From Spirodela intermedia (taxonomy: Eukaryota; Streptophyta; Magnoliopsida; Alismatales; Araceae), in assembly GCA_902729315.2 (NCBI GenBank), contig LR746272.1:10596327-10660326 (forward strand): 64,000 nucleotides of DNA, written 5' to 3'. The notes under the pieces were generated by a model. It did no database searches. It had not been told where the DNA came from and saw only the letters and a program-made list of their open reading frames with translations. Positions 14,201-26,635 of the stretch are shown piece by piece; the stretch's first letter is position 1, and each line of letters opens with the position of its first letter. Position numbers and translations under genes: made by a program.

Positions 14201-17200
14201 GATAAACATGGAACCTCTCAACATAGAAGCCTGACACCAGCTTCAAGAAGCAATCAATGTTTCTTCGAATATAGAACTATTAAAAATTTCAGTGGCAAAA
14301 GACAAATACATCACACTATCCTACAATAAAACAGCTGGAGCAAATGACTCTCAATGGAGATAAGCTTAATCCCTGTGGCAGCTTTCCCATAGCTTCAAAT
14401 TCCAAATTTCCAGAAAGGAAAACTAAAAAAATGTTCAAAATGACTGCGTGATATGAACGGAACAATGGTATAAAAGTAGATGAGCTCCGAAAGAAAAAGT
14501 TTCTGATTGAGGAGAATCCTTAGGTAGAGGGATAAAAATGTCATTTCCACTTCTTTAACAGAAAATTTTACTCGAGAATTTATGTTCGTGACTAATGCAT
14601 GATGGCATAATAAGTTAATATGATGAACAGGAAAACAAAAAATCAACAGAGATAAAAATCACAACGAGTCTCGATGGTAACTACGTGCAAAAAACAAAAG
14701 GGCACAATAAATTTCATTCTGGAGAACCGAAGAAGACTATAAATTTAAGATGAAAATTTTGACTAAAGTTTGGATTCAATTTGACATTGATCTTTGGCTG
14801 ATGAGAGCAGATAGAAGGCCACGTCCCAAAATCAAACTTTTCTTTGTCTTCCACCACAATTTGTTGCAGAAAACTGTGATGTTTAGGGATGGATGTACGG
14901 AATACGAAAATATTTCATGTTAACGAAAAAAAACTAAACCATGCTTGGAATTAATGGAAAATGTAACTACTGACTTCCTTAAGTTTTTAGTGGTTTCGTT
15001 TGGGGCCTAAACAGTGGGCATGCCTTGTGAGTCACTTGATGCCACAGGCCACAGTCAATCACAGCCATGGCCATCTAATTGACACCTTCGGTGCCCACAT
15101 TAAACCATCCAAACTAAAGGGATCAGACTTCGAGAAGGGCAGCCCGATCAGATTCGGACTACGTAGGTCTTAAGTGCATGACAAAGGAGGTCGTCAATGA
15201 GCATAGGAATATGGACGTACTAGAACCGCTATCAAGCGTGTTAGTGTGTCATTTTAAATGTGGGATCGTTAGGCTTGATCACTTTAAGTCTACTCGTGTT
15301 ATGCCCACGCTCTCGAAAAAATAAATACGTTGGAGGAGCTACGAATTTGAAACCCTAAAATTTCACTTCCAGTGTTAACAGAAGCAAGCATCCTGTAGCC
15401 TAACACTCTGAAGCCCAACATTATCCTCATAATAAATTCTTTGTCAAGAAGGCAGCCAGGTATAATATTTGGAAAATCTTTCGATCATTCATAGGATCTA
15501 CTGAAATCCGATATCGAGTGTATGACACAAATAACTTGATGGCATAAAAGGGTTGACGAGTCACCTGTATTTAGGCATAGCTGGCGTTACGGGCAGTATT
15601 TTTTCCTCGTCTTTTCCACTTTCATCAGCACTTTCTGATGGAGGAGATACACTAGATGATGTGCCTGATATTTTTGTCGAGGATATAACACCACTCTCTT
15701 CTGCAGAGAATAAAACGTTTAATACCAATACAACTCAAATACATCAAAATAAATACTATGGCATCTAGAGTCAACAAGTTCAGACAATGCCGGGAAGAAA
15801 AATGTGTAAACGGGTTGGTACAGTATAGTTCTTGTTCGTGTACTACCAATTAAAGAAAATGGTTAAAGCCTTGTTAGAGAGCGGTGTGGAGGATCTGGGA
15901 TAAGAACAGTGAAAAGATGACAACACGAATGAAGAGCGTGCCCTCTGTCTCTTGAGCACTTTATACAGAGAGCAAATCCGATCATTCTAGTCTGTCACTC
16001 ATATGTAAGCGACTAGGAGTAAGAATCAGCATGCCTTTAAATTAATTTCTAATATGATTCAAAAACTGGTGACTCAAACAAGGAAAACTGGTAGACGAAA
16101 CCTAACGATTTCTTCTCATTCACCAACAACACATCTTCGTGACAGGTTAATGCAACCAAGAAAAAAAAAGCATGAATGTTGAAACTTCTGAAATAAAAAA
16201 GGAAAATGAAAAACTAGAGATGGTGGATCACATGAATTTTCTGTACCCAAGAATCCACTGTCTACCGCTGTAATAAGCTTATTCCGATTGACAAGTGTTG
16301 CATGATATCCTGAAAATCAACCACACAGACATCTTTATTCGTCACCACCATGTTGTTTCCACGGTCTGAAGGCACATTCAATTGGCTGCACGGCAAATAT
16401 TTAACAGGATTTCCGGAAAAATCTTTCCCATCTTCTGGTTTTCACCTTTAGTATAGAGATTAATGTATTGCCTTTTGAAACCAGACAACCTTCGGCATAC
16501 GAATTTTCAGTCACTTGACAACGAAGGAGACCTCTGCTGCACTTTTAAATCTCACATCAAGAAGACAGTGATATGATTTTATGCTCTTTATGGTCATCAA
16601 TATGATACGTGACATTCAAGATGATTTTAAACACTTTCGTATTGCAAAGCCACTCTGAGTTTTCACTTTCACTCACGAAATTCGGCAACTCTCTTTAGGG
16701 CACGCACAGACTAAAATTAGGAATTCTTCTCAGAAACTCTGCAACAAGATAATGTACGATCAGCCATACACTTGATGATTGTCTTCTATGAATCTTTACA
16801 TAATAATGAGGCCTGAACAGGATAATGAGTCTCTTTAATAGATGGTGAAACACAATCGAAAATTTTCTAAAATGATTAACTGAGGAAAGGCCCTGACTAC
16901 TAGTATCCTTTCAACCCAGACTAGAGCAATGTAACGCGGATAGAATCAGGAGCATAACCACAAGACAAATCAGACAACTCAGAAATAAGACTTGCCTACC
17001 TTCATCTCAATCGACTTGCCACTTCTGTTTCAATGGTTCGTATTTACTGCAACGTCTACATTCCATCGACATGATATATTTTTTGTTTAAATAGAGGGAC
17101 TTAAAAAGGATGCACTCCAAAAAAATGACAGTTGTTGTATTAAAATAGTGACAGTTTTCGGGATGCTATATGATCAATGGATTTTTTTATAAAATAACAA

Positions 17201-19584
17201 TTGATCCGGTGATAGTAGTGTTAGGTCAATAAAAAAAATCATAGTCAAGAAGTGAGGTCATCTGAAATGAAAATGGCCAGATGAAAAACCCCATATGAAA
17301 TCATATAACGAGTCCATTAAACATTTGGTCAAAGGAATAGAAAAAGGGGGTTGAAAGAGATGGCAAGGGATCACATATCAAGTGCCTGTGCATTATTCTT
17401 AGAGCAAGAAAAATGAGTCACTCGCATCACAACGAGTGGATAGTAAAAACACAGGTCTTGATTTTGCACGTGTGGTCTGATCACCACAATGGCTTGGCAT
17501 GTGGATAAAGCTGAAATTCACATATGTAAATACCTGCAATTCGATCATCACACTCTTTGATCAGTTTGTTAAATCTAGTGTCTCCAGGTGACAAATCAAA
17601 ACCAGCCTGAAGAGCAGTTTTAGCAGTCTGGTATTCCTCCAGCTTCATACACGCAGTGCTGTAAACCGAAAGAGAGACATTTTACAATTTTCGCTCCACA
17701 TTTTTGGGTTTCATTTGTGAAAAGAGACTGTCGAATAATATGCAAAATAAGAGAGTTACATATGCAAACCGTTTACACAGACTAGTCTTAATAGGATCAA
17801 CAAGTGAGAAAAATCATTTAATCAGGGAAATAATAGTTAGATCATATAGATAGATGAACGTCTAAATAAGCACAACTATCATGAGATAAAAACAGATTTA
17901 TAAAGCGCAATCACCAAAACAGTTACATTTTTTCAGAATGAAAACTTGAACTGATGTGTCCAGGGCTCAAAGCAGGCCAGACTCCCATTAAGGAATGTCA
18001 CTTGTTAAAAAATTCATCGAATCAATAAAGTTCAGTCAGTAGAGTGATTATACCATGTCATGGCCTCACATGAAAACTTGAAGCCAATTGCTTTCCCTTA
18101 AGAATTAGTTGAGATATAGTTTTGTTCTTATTCCTACTCCAATCCAGAATGCCTGAAATTCCCTGATGGGATGAGCCTCAATGATGAATATGATGATGAT
18201 GATGAAGATGAGGGAGTGCACATTCCTACTAGATTATGATATGTATGTTTTGTGGTTGAACGTGATAGAGTGAGAAGAGAATAGACAATGGGATCTGAAC
18301 AGACATATTCCAAGGAATAACGCACTAAATGATACATTTAGTTCTTCACTCAAAGAATGCTCAAGAAAATGAAATAGGAAAAATATACGAATGAAACATG
18401 AGCCACGAACGAAAACTCCATCTGGGGTTCAAAATGGATAGATCAATGGAGAGAATCAATAATAATCAAACAACGTGTTATTGATTTGAGGTAGGAGATG
18501 CCAAATTGTTAATCCAGATATCCTACCTGATGGGAAGACCAGATGAAAATGAGCAGCAAAACATTTCGCCAGTGTTAAACCAAACAGTTGGCCACACTTA
18601 TAATGGAAGCAGAAGATTTCCTTAAAAGAAAAATGCATAGTTCCCTTATGAATCTGCTAATGAAGCTTTCTATTTTTAAAAAAATGACAGCTCAACAAGA
18701 AAATCACATGAAGAAGCCATAAGGGAATATTTTTTGTTAAAACACAAATTACTGTTCCCCTCCAGGTGTACAAGAATAAATTTACAGGGTATGCGGAGGC
18801 TTATGCTTTACAGTAATGATGAGGCCTAATATTAGCCACTGGCTTGTAAAACATTGCCCATGGATATAATAACATTGCTAATAGCATAATTTACTTAGTA
18901 TTTGCGCATCGAGATGACATCAGAAATAACAGACCCCTTGCGCAAGTATGCCTTTGAAAGCGAAGGGTCCAATTCAATCGCTCTATGCGCATCAGAGACG
19001 GCCTCTGTACAGTACACAAAAGTCACAGTCAGCAGTGCAGAAATGAACAGACTCCTCACCGCATCAAAATGAAATGTTTAAAAAGAAACGCAATTTAAAT
19101 CATCGAAGATCTATACTTCATAGAATTCCCAAAAAAGATAAGAGAAATGGACGATCAAGTCTAACATATACGCAGATAGCCAAAACGACTGCAAAATCAG
19201 AGTACTTTCCAAATTCAAGACCAAAACAGTAAGATGATAGCCAAACAATCTAAAGGAGTCACGGTCCGAATCATCTTAGCGAACGAGCACGATGCGAAGG
19301 TAACGTGAAAACGAACAAGAAAAAACCAGAAATCAACACGCGCACTACAGCTTGACCCCACAAAGAGGGAAAACAACCCACGGAAAGATGGAAAGAGAAG
19401 TTGCGAGAAGGTCGGAACAGGTACCGGTGTAGTTCTCGAGCTTGATGTTGGCCTGGGCGCGGTCGGCGTAGAGATCAGCGTCATCCTGGGCCAGGTTCAG
19501 GGCCTGCGTGTACAGCTCGGCAGCGAGCTCGAAATTGTCGTCAACGAAGGCTTCCTTCGCTCTTAGTTTCAGATCTGAAGCCAT
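11276..19584 (-). CDS. SGT1: SGT1 co-chaperone (TPR-CS-SGS)
   Basis: Ten minus-strand exons in transcription order: 19584-19425, 19004-18935, 17658-17534, 15700-15565, 13795-13699, 13582-13517, 13060-12922, 11762-11677, 11568-11464, 11383-11276. All junctions are GT-AG and in phase, giving 363 residues, the usual SGT1 length. Residues 1-118 form the TPR domain (AKEAFVDDNFELA, ADRAQANIKLENY, AYLRKGTACMKLEEY). Residues about 162-250 are the CS domain (YYNTPTEVVLTIFAKGIP, PGEESYHFQPRLF, RYEVLPSKIEIRL). Residues about 275-363 are the SGS domain (DWDKLEAEVKKE, NGTVLSTNWKDVGSKK, MEMKKWEY at the end). In plants SGT1 binds HSP90 through CS and works with RAR1 and SKP1/SCF in NLR receptor stability and auxin/jasmonate signalling. 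The start is the first ATG of the conserved MASDL N-terminus. The introns hold an (AT)n tract and a 28-base A run (T on the sense strand). Confidence 0.96.
11813..11834. repeat. (AT)11 microsatellite in an SGT1 intron
   Basis: Eleven uninterrupted AT units lie within the long intron between SGT1 exons 7 and 8. Confidence 0.9.
13075..13102. repeat. A28 / T28 homopolymer upstream of an SGT1 acceptor
   Basis: Twenty-eight consecutive A on the plus strand read as T28 on the SGT1 sense strand. The run lies 14 bases before the acceptor of the exon that starts at 13060, so it overlaps the polypyrimidine tract. Confidence 0.9.
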
Positions 19585-19757
19585 ACTGCCTGTGCCGCGG
19601 AGACGACTTCTTCGGGTCTCTAGAGAGGGTTGAATTATCCTTCGTATATAATGGCCAGGGAGGAAGACTTGACAAGAGATTCGCCTCCATCCGGCGTTCC
19701 GGAAACGTCTAAAACAGGAACAGGAGTACGGGGTAGAAAATACGAACAGTAGTTTTG

Positions 19758-19789
<32 letters not shown>

Positions 19790-20066
19790 CTAATTGTATT
19801 TGTCGGCAATCAGATCTATGGACATGAAATTATATATGAAACTTTACAAGGAACAAATACAAATTTTAAAAAATCATAATAGCCTCAGTCCACTGCGCTG
19901 TTGAGGCCACTGATTTTTATATACGCTCCGCTCCCCAGGAACCTAGCCCATCTGGCCGTGGATTCTGGGCAATCTCAACATGCGAACCCATTGAAAGGGT
20001 CAAATCGTAAAATACATCAATCATTGTTTGCCCCACTTGGACCTGAGGACCAGGCTATATCGTCAT
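19585..20066. other. SGT1 5' region and intergenic spacer
   Basis: This holds the SGT1 5' leader and promoter, including the TC tract, and runs into the likely 3' untranslated region of the next minus-strand gene. No other feature is visible. Confidence 0.5.
19759..19786. repeat. (TC)14 microsatellite in the SGT1 5' leader or promoter
   Basis: Fourteen TC units on the plus strand are GA on the SGT1 sense strand, about 175 bases upstream of the ATG. The tract could be bound by BPC/GAGA-binding proteins; that is inference. Confidence 0.85.
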
Positions 20067-21082
20067 CTAGCCCCACCACTGGCTGATGCCGGTGACACAG
20101 TGCTCCATCAACTCTGAGACAAAATCAGTCAGTTTCAATAAAACCTTACCCTGCATACAGTCAACGGTTAAAGCAAGTTTAAAGATGGAAGAACTGTAAA
20201 CCGTTATGACCCCTGAGTAAAACTGGCACTAATTCTTGGAATAAATGGTCAATTTATTGAAATCAGAAGAAAATAGTGCAAATATTTCAATGATCTACGA
20301 ACAGTGGTGGAATGCACTGGCAGCATGCGGTGTAAAAATGACAGAATAAAGAAACCCATGAGATGTTTCCACGAATTGATAGGTGGTAAGTATTCTAACA
20401 TGCAGCAGTAAAATATTTATGATGATGGTGGTAGTTGCAAGACAACCCACCGAGGATTCATGGTTCAGGTGAACTTCCAAAATAATAATAAAATGATGAT
20501 TTTATCTCCTGAGTCAAATATTGATGATAAGATGTAAAAGTTATATAGTTACCTAAATCAATGTCGTGCCAGATGAAATGAATTTGTGGACCATCCTCAA
20601 AGAAACCAGTCCAAACTTTCAGACTGAAACCTCATTCTCAAGTATCAGACCAAAGAAGCTTGTTCTAATCTCATTGTCTTTGACATATGTGGATGGAAAA
20701 AAGGTGACAACAAGGTATGAAACTCAAACCAGCTGAAATGAATAAATTTGCGAGAATTCCGATAAATAATTCATCCTTAAATGGCAAAGTTATGTCACGG
20801 AGTACATCAACTGTGTTCAAAGAAAAGGGGAAATCTCTACGTTGAATTTTTTTTCTAAGAAACTGAATAATCTTCGCACTAGAAGCTAGGACAGCACCTT
20901 CCTCACAACATAAACCCTACAATGACAAAAGTTGCACATTGAAAGGGAGAGCAGCAGCCAATTTCTGCTCGCAGCCAAGCCAGAGTAATATGTTCCATGA
21001 CTTTTAAAGATGTAGGCACCTTTTCCCTTGTACTACACTCAGTCCACTCTCGTGGCCCTTCCTGTGTAATTTCCTCCCAATC
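20067..21082 (-). CDS. unidentified small plant protein, 3' exons only
   Basis: Three minus-strand segments look like true exons. 21082-21020 is flanked by TTTTTAG and a GT donor and encodes 21 residues rich in acidic and aromatic positions (DWEEITQEGPREWTECST...). 20630-20553 encodes FSLKVWTGFFEDGPQIHF and IWHDIDL. 20113-20067 encodes ELMEHCVTGISQWWG and then a stop. The last two join in phase across a clear GT-AG intron. The first is phase 0 and does not join the second directly, so a small exon or an alternative junction is missing from my model. The 5' exons are unresolved; a candidate leader lies at about 22713-22950. The translated segments read like a conserved cytosolic protein, but I do not recognise the family and propose no function. 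It lies head-to-head with PANB. Confidence 0.45.
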
Positions 21083-22950
21083 CTAAAAACAAGAAGAGAA
21101 GGATGGAAGAAGGGGATGAGCCACCGGGGTTACTATGCTCTTGTTGCGTAGATATTATAACAATGAAGGAGAAGGTATCTTCATCATTTTCCTTCGCTGG
21201 AACCATGCAACCTTATTTTCCCTTGAATTTTTTTAGTGGAGATTTTTCTTCACTTCATTGTCATGTATGACATAAGAGATGGAAGACTGAAAGAGAAGCA
21301 AGAGCAGTATGCAGGCTGTTGCATGTGAGAACGACTTTTGAATAAACACCACCATAAATAAAAGATTACAAGCTGACAAACATACGTTTTTCTCTGAAGA
21401 TATCCGCAAACCAACAAGTGAGGTATATATTAAATTAGCGTAGAGCCATCTAACTTCTTCCAGAAGTACACAGGGCACTTGCAGAGATGGAATTAAATAT
21501 ATGAAAGAAAATACGGCAAATAAATAGGATAAATAAGCCTATACAGGGATCACCATCAGCGCATTTCCTGTTGCTATCGCACACAATGCGAGGTCCGATT
21601 ATCCCCAAAATTTCAATATTATTTAACTCTCCACCAATCTCCACGAGCATTAATCCAATAATCCAAAATTTTGTAAAAGGTTGCGATTTAATAATCAATT
21701 AAAGATAGTCTCAGTTGAATTGGTACCATCCAACCAAATCCAATTCAATCATTTACTCTTATTCAATGAATAAATGTTCGAGTTTAACCCCAATCCTTTT
21801 CAGATAAAGTAGAAGAAGATGAAGAAATGAGTTTCTTTTTTATATCGTTATAGATGATTCAATACTTATCATTTCGAATTTTTATAATTTATGTCACTAT
21901 GTAATTCCAGCCTGAAATCGACTCATGGTTCATTTCCTCAAGCCCTTGGCCCAATGTTAGTTATTTATTTATTTTTATAGGGATTATTTTGTTTGTGGTT
22001 TATGCTCTATCTATTTCCTGGAAGAGTTATTCCCATTTTTATATCTAGGATTCACATATATCACTATCAAGAGGGTTTTGTTTTTTAGGATTAATGCAGG
22101 AACAAAGCTATTCAAGGAAAAGTAGCCACATCTGTTGTCAGCATTTTTTTTACCTAGGAGAAAGGCTATAAGTATCAATTATTTGGTGATATAACATTTT
22201 CTTTTTTAACACTCAAATGCTGTGCAAATCCGATAAGATCCACTAAAGAGTTTGAAATATTCAAGAAATATTAGTTGCCGTGTAGAAAGATGATACGTAC
22301 GGGCAACTTCAAATTCATGGAAAAGAGACTGCTGACGTAGAGTATAGACAGCAACTTCACGTCCATATCATGAGAGTTCGTGCAAAACTTAATGCCCGCT
22401 AACCAAGTCAAGCTTATTTCCCGAAGGAAGATAGTAGGTCCAATGGTAGGTGGAGGAATTAACAAAAGTCGAGCAAGTGATATCAAATTTTCAGAATTTT
22501 CCGGGATACAAAAGTCCTCGTCTGGTAGCTTTCACTCTGACTTCAAGAAACCTGATCAAAAGGGACGACATAATCTAGACACATCGCTCGACTCAAAGAG
22601 AACGGAGAAGTCGACAGTCTCCATTCTTCTTTTAACAAGCACCCACGGACCAAGGAAAAACCTCCGTCAGCCGATTGAAATCAGAAAATAACGACACTCC
22701 GCTGTTACCTCTTTGTGAGGGAGAGGAGGAAGGACGAGGAACCGTAACGCAGAGATTCCCTCAGCAGCGCCGGTTCTCCAACTAACTGAAATCATCTGTC
22801 TATCCTTTCGCTGGCTTCGACTTCGTCCCCTTCGAAGGCACCTGAGAACTCTACGATAATCCAAAAACCTGCGAAGGCCAGAGAACCAGGAGAAACCAGA
22901 ACCTTCGAGTATACCTCGAAACTCCCAGAAGTCAACAATTAAGAAAAAAA
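21083..22950 (-). other. unresolved 5' part of the minus-strand gene
   Basis: This is mostly AT-rich and intron-like. On the minus strand, 22950-22713 is GC-rich and ends at CACAAAGAG before GTAACA, which suits a first exon or 5' leader. 22490-22312 ends in a strong GTACGT donor and may be a second exon. Neither gives a recognisable protein. Confidence 0.3.
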
Positions 22951-23524
22951 GAAGCTCTTCTACAAATCCGCAGCCGCCTTACTATACTGAGTAATTGATG
23001 AATTACTTTCCTATATATTATAATTCGAAAATAGTCCTCTCTCTCTCCTGCATTTTAGGGGTATAACTAATAGAAATATCTGAACGTTGCGATTTCCATA
23101 AATCGAATTTATTCTCGCATTCCGGTGGGGACCACCTGAGCACGGCCGCCGCTACTTGGATCTGCAAGTTGGGCGTCAGTTGATAACAGAACGCGGCAAC
23201 CTCTCGCGGCGTGTCCGTTCAGAGAGAGGAGATAGAGAGAGAGAGAGAGAGATAATGGGCCAAATTATCTGGCAGGGAAGGAGTCGCCCACGTGTCCAAA
23301 CCGAGGGCCTCTTTCAACTTGTTGAAGTTTTTTGCCTCTAATTTAAAGGTAATTGAATTTTATGTTTAATTTTAGAATGTTTGCTTTTTTTGGGAAACAG
23401 TAACAATAAATATATGAAAGTAAGCACGGGAAACCTGAGTCGCCTGCGCCGGCCGCTACCTCAGTCGCCTGCGCCGGCCGCTCTCTGCTCTCGCCGGAGT
23501 TCAATTCTGAGGAAGTGACTGACG
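22951..23524. promoter_or_regulatory. divergent promoter region, unidentified gene / PANB
   Basis: About 570 bases separate the inferred start of the minus-strand gene from the PANB ATG. It holds a (GA)n tract at 23234-23252 and a 20-bp GC-rich direct repeat at 23438-23457 and 23463-23482 close to the ATG. No clear TATA box was assigned. Confidence 0.4.
23438..23482. repeat. 20-bp GC-rich tandem duplication in the PANB leader
   Basis: The unit AGTCGCCTGCGCCGGCCGCT occurs twice with a period of 25 bases, ending 42 bases before the PANB ATG. Each copy contains the self-complementary core GCCGGC. Confidence 0.9.
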
Positions 23525-26156
23525 ATGTTTCGCGTCACCGTTTCCAGAGTTCGAGCTGCTGCTATTGCTCCTTGCCGGCGAGCGTCGGCCGGCGCCGGTG
23601 CCGTCAACAGGCTCCTGAGCAACATCCCCGAGGACACCGTCTACGGAGGGCCAAAGCCCCAGACCGTGAGCCAGAGGACCACCCTCACCAACCTCCGTCA
23701 GAAGTATCGCAGGGGGGAGCCCATTACAGTCGTCACGGCGTACGACTACCCTTCCGCCGTCCATGTCGACACAGCGGGAATGGACATCTGCCTAGTGGGG
23801 GACTCCGCCGCCATGGTGGTTCACGGCCATGACACCACTCTTCCCATCTCCCTAGACGAGATGCTTGTCCACTGCCGGTCGGTTGCCCGCGGCGCCACCA
23901 GGCCACTCCTCGTCGGCGACCTGCCTTTCGGCTCCTACGAGTCCTCTCCTTCTCAGGCAAGGCGTAACTACGGCTCTTCCCGATTGCTCTTCCCTTTTTT
24001 AAGCCGCGGATCATCCAGAGTGGAACTTGGTTGTGTTCGGGGTTGTCTAGGCCGTGGACTCGGCGGTGAGGATGCTCAGAGAGGGAGGAATGGACGCCAT
24101 CAAGCTGGAAGGGGGAGCGCCGTCCAGGATCACGGCAGCCAAGGCCATTGTGGAGGCAGGAATCGCCGTCATGGGGCACGTCGGCCTCACCCCGCAGGCT
24201 ATCAGCGTGCTGGGTGGCTTCAGGCCTCAGGGGAAGAATGTCTCCAGCGCCGTTAAGGTCTACACGACATAGATTTCTCATGTTGCAATGATCTGACGAG
24301 CAGGACTAATCCAACGATTCCAGAGATCGAATCGCTTATGGGGTGTCCTTGTGCAGGTCGTAGAAACTGCCCTTGCGTTGCAAGAGGCGGGATGCTTTTC
24401 AATCGTCTTAGAATGCGTGCCTGCACCAGTGGCTGCTGCTGCAACTTCAGCTCTTCAAATTCCTACAATTGGCATTGGAGCTGGCCCTTTCTGCAGTGGG
24501 CAGGTTGGTTCCTCATTCCAATCCCATCTCTGTTGCGATGACCCAAAAAAAAAAAATATATATATATATATACCTGCCTATAATGAGAACACTGTGGACT
24601 CGTTCTACCATTATCTAAACTGCAGCATACCATCCGAAATCAAGCTTGAGCATCTGACCTTAATTAAGAAAGCATTCCTCTTTCCTCGTTTAGATGCTCA
24701 CTGTCGATTTTTATCTTCCTCTAATTACTTCCACATGGTTATAAATCTTGCTGGATGATGGTTTTTCCTATTCCCAACCATAATACTAGATATTGTGAAA
24801 AGATGTTTCGTTTAGCTGTGAATATGTCCTGCTCCGGGGATTTTGATGAAATGCTCAGCATCTGGCGGGAGAAACTTTTCATAGAGTCAAGGGAAGGAGC
24901 CTCGCCGCCAGAACTTAAGTTTAAATTCTTAATTGGGTATTACCCAATTTTAATTATCAGGGATTCGAGGTTTAACAATAATAAGCAAAGGGCTGAAGAG
25001 TAATACTTACCCAGCGATCTAAAAAACGCAGAGACTGCCTTTTTCTGACCCTGATGAGTGTCAACTCGGGTTCTGCCAATCTGATAGCTATAGGAAAGAT
25101 ATAGCTTTCACATGGGCTTTCCAAAGGCAAGGCACAGTGATTCAGCCCGTGGTTAGTTCTTAGCTTCTCATCTTTTTTCACGTTTAAACTTCACACTGGC
25201 CATTATATCTCGGTGAGATCCCTGCAGATATTTGCTGATGGTGAGAGATAGAGCGTCCTGAAGGCGACTGAAATTTTATTATCCCTCTTTGAGGAACCTT
25301 GGCAGGAGTGGGGGAGTCTTGGTATCCATGCGTTGGCAGCTAAATGCTCGGGAGTAAAACAGCAGAGAATCAGGCTTTGTAGAATCCTTCGAATTTGTAT
25401 GTCTGTTCATGAATCCCTGGATAACCTCCAAGTTTTGTTAGCGTAGTTAACATTCTCATGGAGTCTGTTTCTGCTTCTGCTCGAGTTTCTAAACAAGAAC
25501 AAGATAAATATTCTACTCTTTCACCCACGCCGATTACAGGGTTGCCCTCGAAGGATTTCTTATAGATTTATCATGGAAGTGTTGATTTGCCACGATGTTA
25601 TCCTGGAAGTGTCGCTTGATCCCATTCCCATCTGGTACTTTCAAGAGATGGAGAATGAAAAGTGGAAGATGGTTGTCTCCCGGGGGAATTTATTTTATAA
25701 ATTAACTCGTCTTCGATGATAGGAAAACAAAATAAGGCATTTTTAGGCGAAAATTCATGATAAAATATATTTAGCTCTCTTTTTGTGAGTGTAATTGTTT
25801 AAAACTCTGAATTGTAGAATCTATAACCTATTGTAGGCTTGATCTTCCCATTAGTTCAGCTGATGCAATCCAAAATTGATGGATCCTGGTCCTGCTCTTG
25901 AAGCATAATGATGATGTTTGCTGTGAAAATGGTAGACATTATAGGTGATGTGTACTGAGTTCTTGCACTTTTGGGAATTTCTGATAGTCGAGACTAATTT
26001 AGCAGATAGTTTTTTTCTTGGAGATTTCTTTTATCATCTCTTTGGGTTCCTGTGTGTATAAATTCCTGAGCAAATACGATTTTTCGAATACAGGTGCTGA
26101 TCTACCATGACCTGTTGGGCATGTTTCAACACCCTCACCATGCCAAGGTGGCCTCC

Positions 26157-26193
<37 letters not shown>

Positions 26194-26499
26194 GGTACAT
26201 ATATTTTTCTCTCGTGTATTTCTGAAGATGGCTTCTGCCATCGCGTTTTGCAGGTTTCTCCAAAGTTCTGTAAGCAGTATGGGAATGTGGGCGATGTGAT
26301 CAACAAAGCACTTCTGGAATACAAACAAGAGGTGGGGAGTAAATCGTTTCCAGGCCCTCGGCACACGCCCTACAAGATCAACGCAGACGATGTCGCCGGA
26401 TTCCTCGACGAGCTCCAGAAGAGGGGGTGGGGTGAAGCTGCTACGGCTGCAGCCGCTGCAGTCCAGACCATGGACATCTCCCCCAAGCCGTTAGATTGA
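23525..26499 (+). CDS. PANB: 3-methyl-2-oxobutanoate hydroxymethyltransferase (ketopantoate hydroxymethyltransferase)
   Basis: Five exons: 23525-23956, 24051-24257, 24357-24503, 26094-26147, 26254-26499, giving 361 residues. The enzyme transfers a hydroxymethyl group from 5,10-methylene-tetrahydrofolate to 2-oxoisovalerate, the first step of pantothenate synthesis; the plant enzyme is mitochondrial. The first residues ([20 protein letters not shown]) are basic and free of acids, as in a mitochondrial presequence. Family blocks are intact: [94 protein letters not shown]. The first intron begins GC (CAG/GCAAGG) and ends CTAG. Conservation of the SPSQ-AVDSAVR junction requires this GC-AG splice. 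Intron 4 is 1.6 kb; intron 5 holds (CT)15. Confidence 0.95.
26161..26190 (+). repeat. (CT)15 microsatellite in PANB intron 5
   Basis: Fifteen CT units start 13 bases after the donor of the 106-base intron between PANB exons 4 and 5, and take up more than a quarter of it. Confidence 0.9.
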
Positions 26500-26635
26500 C
26501 GCAGGGACTTCCTTCTTCATGCAGCTCTCTCCCTGTAATCAATGCCGATGATTGTGCCTCTGTATTAGGGTTTTTCATGGACGGCCGCTTCTACCAGTGC
26601 TTATAATCCTCACCCGAAATTGTAGCCTTCCGCTA

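Noticed and set aside
22380-22691. 103-residue plus-strand frame (MQNLMPANQVKL...)
   Set aside because: No family resemblance, and it lies opposite the inferred 5' part of the minus-strand gene; not enough support on either strand.
26552-26635. Upstream extension of the PPR frame
   Set aside because: The next in-frame ATG at 26636 begins a typical mitochondrial presequence; the extension looks like leader and lies just after the PANB stop.
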